Of a DNA stretch of 7,082 nt, positions 6,385 to 7,082 are shown one piece after another. The notes under the pieces were generated by a model, which was not told the origin of the DNA, did not search any database, and saw nothing but the letters and a program-made list of their open reading frames with translations. The stretch spans positions 1 through 7,082 of the forward strand of contig UQWQ01000097.1 in assembly GCA_900544755.1 (NCBI GenBank), written 5' to 3'. This DNA comes from an uncultured Collinsella sp. (lineage in GTDB: Bacteria; Actinomycetota; Coriobacteriia; Coriobacteriales; Coriobacteriaceae). Numbering within the stretch: the stretch's first letter is position 1; every line of letters starts with the position of its first letter. The position numbers were made by a program, and so were the translations under genes.

Positions 6385-6924
6385 CTATGCTCCTAGCGTA
6401 TCTTGCGAAGCATCGCCCAAGTGCTCCGTCAATGCTGAATTCTGCAGCTGCTCAAGCTCATCTAAAACAGAGCGAGCCTCTTTAAATGTCTGCGCAACGC
6501 GTTTCTTGTTGCTCACCTTTTCTTCCTTAGGCTTAGGTCGAGCATCCTCGGTGATTGCAATGGCATTAGCGACAGCCAAGTCACCCGTAAGGGTAATAGA
6601 AAGAGCGACCTCGACAACACCCAAATCCTGGGCGATTTCGAGAGCACGGCCAGAAAGCAGAGCCTTCGGTTTGCCGAGTTTATCACGCGTTACCGAAACA
6701 TCCTTGCGACCCACGCCTTGACTAAAACCCGTGCCAAGAGCTTTAAGCACCGCCTCACGCGAAGCAAAGCGGCTCGCATAGTGAGCAGCGGGACGCGATG
6801 ATGCATCGCAATACGCACGCTCTTCTTCGGTAAACACACGCCGAGCAAACGACGGCGTCTTTTCAAGAATTGATTTCATGCGGGAAATCTCGACGATATC
6901 AACGCCGATACCAGCTTCAGCCAT
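6385..6924 (-). CDS. acpS: Holo-[acyl-carrier-protein] synthase with a C-terminal extension
   Basis: AcpS transfers 4'-phosphopantetheine from CoA to a serine of acyl carrier protein, activating fatty-acid synthesis. The family signatures are GIGVDIVEISRM at residues 5-16 with metal ligand D9, and FASREAVLKALGTG at 53-66 with E57 and K61. The core ends near 125 (LAVANAIAIT), matching the roughly 120-130 residues usual for the family. A further 50 or so residues (127-179) are charged, Lys/Pro-rich and then predicted helical (KKRVAQTFKEARSVLDELEQL); I do not recognise them. The S-x-(S/T)-H motif common in AcpS reads SITL here, so L112 replaces the usual His. The frame opens at an ATG at 6936 (MEVNMAEAG), but ATG 6924 is preferred because the first codons themselves form the GGAGG Shine-Dalgarno. 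First gene of the operon. The AcpS assignment is firm; full activity is less certain given L112. Confidence 0.93.
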   Translation of the reverse strand: MAEAGIGVDIVEISRMKSILEKTPSFARRVFTEEERAYCDASSRPAAHYASRFASREAVLKALGTGFSQGVGRKDVSVTRDKLGKPKALLSGRALEIAQDLGVVEVALSITLTGDLAVANAIAITEDARPKPKEEKVSNKKRVAQTFKEARSVLDELEQLQNSALTEHLGDASQDTLGA

Positions 6925-6926
6925 GT

Positions 6927-6934
6927 TCACCTCC
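6927..6934 (-). promoter_or_regulatory. Ribosome binding site that sets the acpS start
   Basis: The minus strand reads GGAGGTGA, a near-perfect anti-16S match, followed by AC and ATG at 6924 (5 bases from GGAGG to the A). The upstream ATG at 6936 overlaps this site and has no purine-rich stretch of its own, so the protein is called as MAEAGIGVDIV rather than MEVNMAEAG. Confidence 0.85.
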
Positions 6935-6953
6935 ATATCGCACAGACTAAGTT

Positions 6954-6983
6954 ATTGTAGCCCGTTCACAGAAGATGGGACAA
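6954..6983 (-). promoter_or_regulatory. Candidate sigma-70-type promoter P2 of the acpS operon
   Basis: Minus-strand -35 element TTGTCC (6978-6983), an 18-base spacer, and -10 element TACAAT (6954-6959), five of six bases matching TATAAT. It is displaced exactly 36 bases from P1 and has the same spacing. A transcript from it would have a leader of only about 20-25 bases before the acpS ATG. Inferred from consensus only. Confidence 0.45.
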
Positions 6984-6989
6984 ACGAGG

Positions 6990-7019
6990 GTTATAAAACA
7001 CAGCTACTATGTGAGACAA
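6990..7019 (-). promoter_or_regulatory. Candidate sigma-70-type promoter P1 of the acpS operon
   Basis: Minus-strand -35 element TTGTCT (7014-7019), an 18-base spacer, and -10 element TATAAC (6990-6995), five of six bases matching TATAAT; reading TTATAA gives 17 bases. It lies just after the terminator of the preceding gene and about 65-75 bases before the acpS start. Inferred from consensus only. Confidence 0.5.
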
Positions 7020-7033
7020 AAGCCCGTAAACGC

Positions 7034-7068
7034 AAAAAAGGGGGAGGCCGCGAGGCCTCCCCCTTCTT
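7034..7068 (-). terminator. Strong intrinsic terminator of the gene upstream of the acpS operon
   Basis: A perfect 10-bp GC-rich inverted repeat (7040-7049 with 7054-7063; gggggaggcc against ggcctccccc) encloses a 4-base loop. On the minus strand it is followed by six T (7034-7039), a textbook Rho-independent terminator. It would end a minus-strand gene lying to the right of the window and separates it from the acpS promoters. On the plus strand the trailing TTCTT is weaker, so some bidirectional activity is possible. Confidence 0.9.
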
Positions 7069-7082
7069 AAATCTCGATGACG
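7067..7082 (-). CDS. Possible 3' end of an unidentified upstream gene (partial)
   Basis: Reading the minus strand from the right edge gives codons for Val-Ile-Glu-Ile and then TAA at 7067-7069, directly before the strong terminator stem. A stop codon abutting a terminator is a common arrangement, so this may be the tail of the preceding gene. Only four codons are visible, so the product cannot be named and the frame itself is unproven. Confidence 0.3.

Noticed and set aside
6176..6721. Plus-strand Ser-rich open frame of 181 codons across the nnr/acpS junction
   Set aside because: Low-complexity Ser/Thr-rich translation is expected from the reverse frame; it spans two real genes on the other strand.
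6925..7033. Riboswitch or other structured leader before acpS
   Set aside because: The leader from either candidate promoter is short (roughly 20-65 bases), and I see no stable stem series or known riboswitch core.
1..7082. CRISPR array, insertion sequence, phage gene, tRNA or toxin-antitoxin pair
   Set aside because: No repeated units, terminal inverted repeats, transposase motifs or tRNA-like cloverleaf were seen; nearly all the window is accounted for by six housekeeping genes.

Overview
The window is a compact run of housekeeping genes, all read on the minus strand. It looks like chromosomal DNA of an actinobacterium, most likely of the Coriobacteriia (Collinsella/Olsenella-like). Three things point that way. 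GC content is moderate to high. The order alr – tsaE – tsaB – rimI – tsaD is the one known from actinobacteria (for example the Mycobacterium tuberculosis alr–tsaE–tsaB–rimI–tsaD block). And tsaB, rimI and tsaD are joined in one frame, an arrangement I associate with Coriobacteriia. The genus is an inference from gene order and protein style, not from a marker gene.

Layout, in the direction of transcription (right to left). At the right edge, a strong intrinsic terminator (about 7034-7068) closes a gene outside the window; its last four codons may be visible. Next comes a roughly 100-base promoter region (6925-7033) with two candidate sigma-70-type promoters exactly 36 bases apart. Six genes follow with almost no space between them: acpS (6385-6924), nnr (4768-6384), alr (3620-4765), a family 4 uracil-DNA glycosylase (2991-3611), tsaE (2472-2978) and a tsaB-rimI-tsaD fusion (101-2485). 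The junctions are 0, 2, 8 and 12 bases and one 14-base overlap, so a single operon is very likely. The last 100 bases hold a perfect 9-bp hairpin (8-30) that could end the operon.

How the genes fit together. AcpS activates acyl carrier protein for fatty-acid synthesis. Nnr repairs hydrated NAD(P)H. Alr makes D-alanine for peptidoglycan. The uracil-DNA glycosylase removes uracil from DNA. TsaE and the fusion protein supply three of the four bacterial subunits that make the t6A37 modification on ANN-decoding tRNAs (TsaE, TsaB, TsaD), plus RimI, which acetylates ribosomal protein bS18. TsaC, which makes the threonylcarbamoyl-AMP substrate, is not in the window.

The most notable item is the 794-residue TsaB–RimI–TsaD protein, in which all three domains keep their signature motifs. 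Secondary points are the DNA repair gene placed between alr and tsaE, the 50-residue C-terminal tail and a His-to-Leu change in AcpS, and the tandem promoter repeat. I saw no CRISPR array, mobile element, tRNA, rRNA or phage gene. Nothing here amounts to a wholly new system.
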